This document shows positions 22,950-23,016 of a DNA stretch of 23,016 nucleotides, piece after piece. Source of the stretch: Terriglobia bacterium (lineage in GTDB: Bacteria; Acidobacteriota; Terriglobia; UBA7540); contig JAIQGB010000085.1 of assembly GCA_020072905.1 (NCBI GenBank), forward strand, positions 1 through 23,016, read 5' to 3'. The number at the start of each line of letters is the position of its first letter. Position 1 is the first letter of the stretch. A program made the position numbers and the translations under genes. The notes under the pieces were generated by a model. That model made no database searches, was not told the DNA's origin, and saw only the letters and a list, made by a program, of their open reading frames with translations.

Positions 22950-23016
22950 TCGCACTCCCCCTGCCCGGAGCTGGCCTCAAACGCTGTCCGTGCGCCGCGG
23001 CGTGTGAGCACACCTG

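Noticed and set aside
1..23016. tRNA or rRNA genes
   Set aside because: No T-loop GGTTCGA-type box with a matching acceptor stem or CCA end was found by eye, and no rRNA-like stretch. A tRNAscan run would be decisive.

Overview
The window is GC-rich bacterial chromosomal DNA with short intergenic gaps. The gene mix fits a soil or environmental Acidobacteriota bacterium best: a DUF5916 protein, a fused FtcD, exported TPR and PpiC proteins, and heptamer repeats. This assignment is inference from gene content, since no rRNA or marker phylogeny could be run.

Left edge (1-1605): a complete IS701-like insertion sequence whose first base is base 1 of the window, so the contig probably broke in this repeat. 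Next to it lie arrays of 7-bp repeats. Then come a comEA-like helix-hairpin-helix gene coupled to a DUF2520 Rossmann gene (both minus), a small one-helix membrane protein (plus) and uvrB (minus), whose stop codon overlaps that of the small gene.

Middle (5438-12866): an exported kinesin-light-chain-type TPR protein, an exported PpiC/SurA-like peptidyl-prolyl isomerase with a good promoter and RBS, and a 456-bp non-coding stretch with DnaA-box-like motifs. After that come a small secreted beta-sandwich protein (minus), a cystathionine gamma-synthase/lyase behind a strongly structured leader, and a large DUF5916 protein.

Right half (12924-22949): an ABC exporter operon (ATPase plus a permease split by a one-base frameshift), and an mntH-usp pair with a promoter and a dyad operator. 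Then the histidine-degradation genes hutU, hutI and a fused ftcD, which take urocanate to glutamate; hutH is not in the window. A tiny FmdB-like zinc-ribbon remnant sits between hutU and hutI in the opposite orientation. The window ends with an exported TPR protein.

No defence system, CRISPR array, prophage or biosynthetic cluster was seen. The least ordinary signals are the 7-bp repeat arrays that supply the 3' ends of two unrelated genes, the structured leader at 9042-9141, the mntH operator, and two probable one-base frameshifts in short C/G runs.
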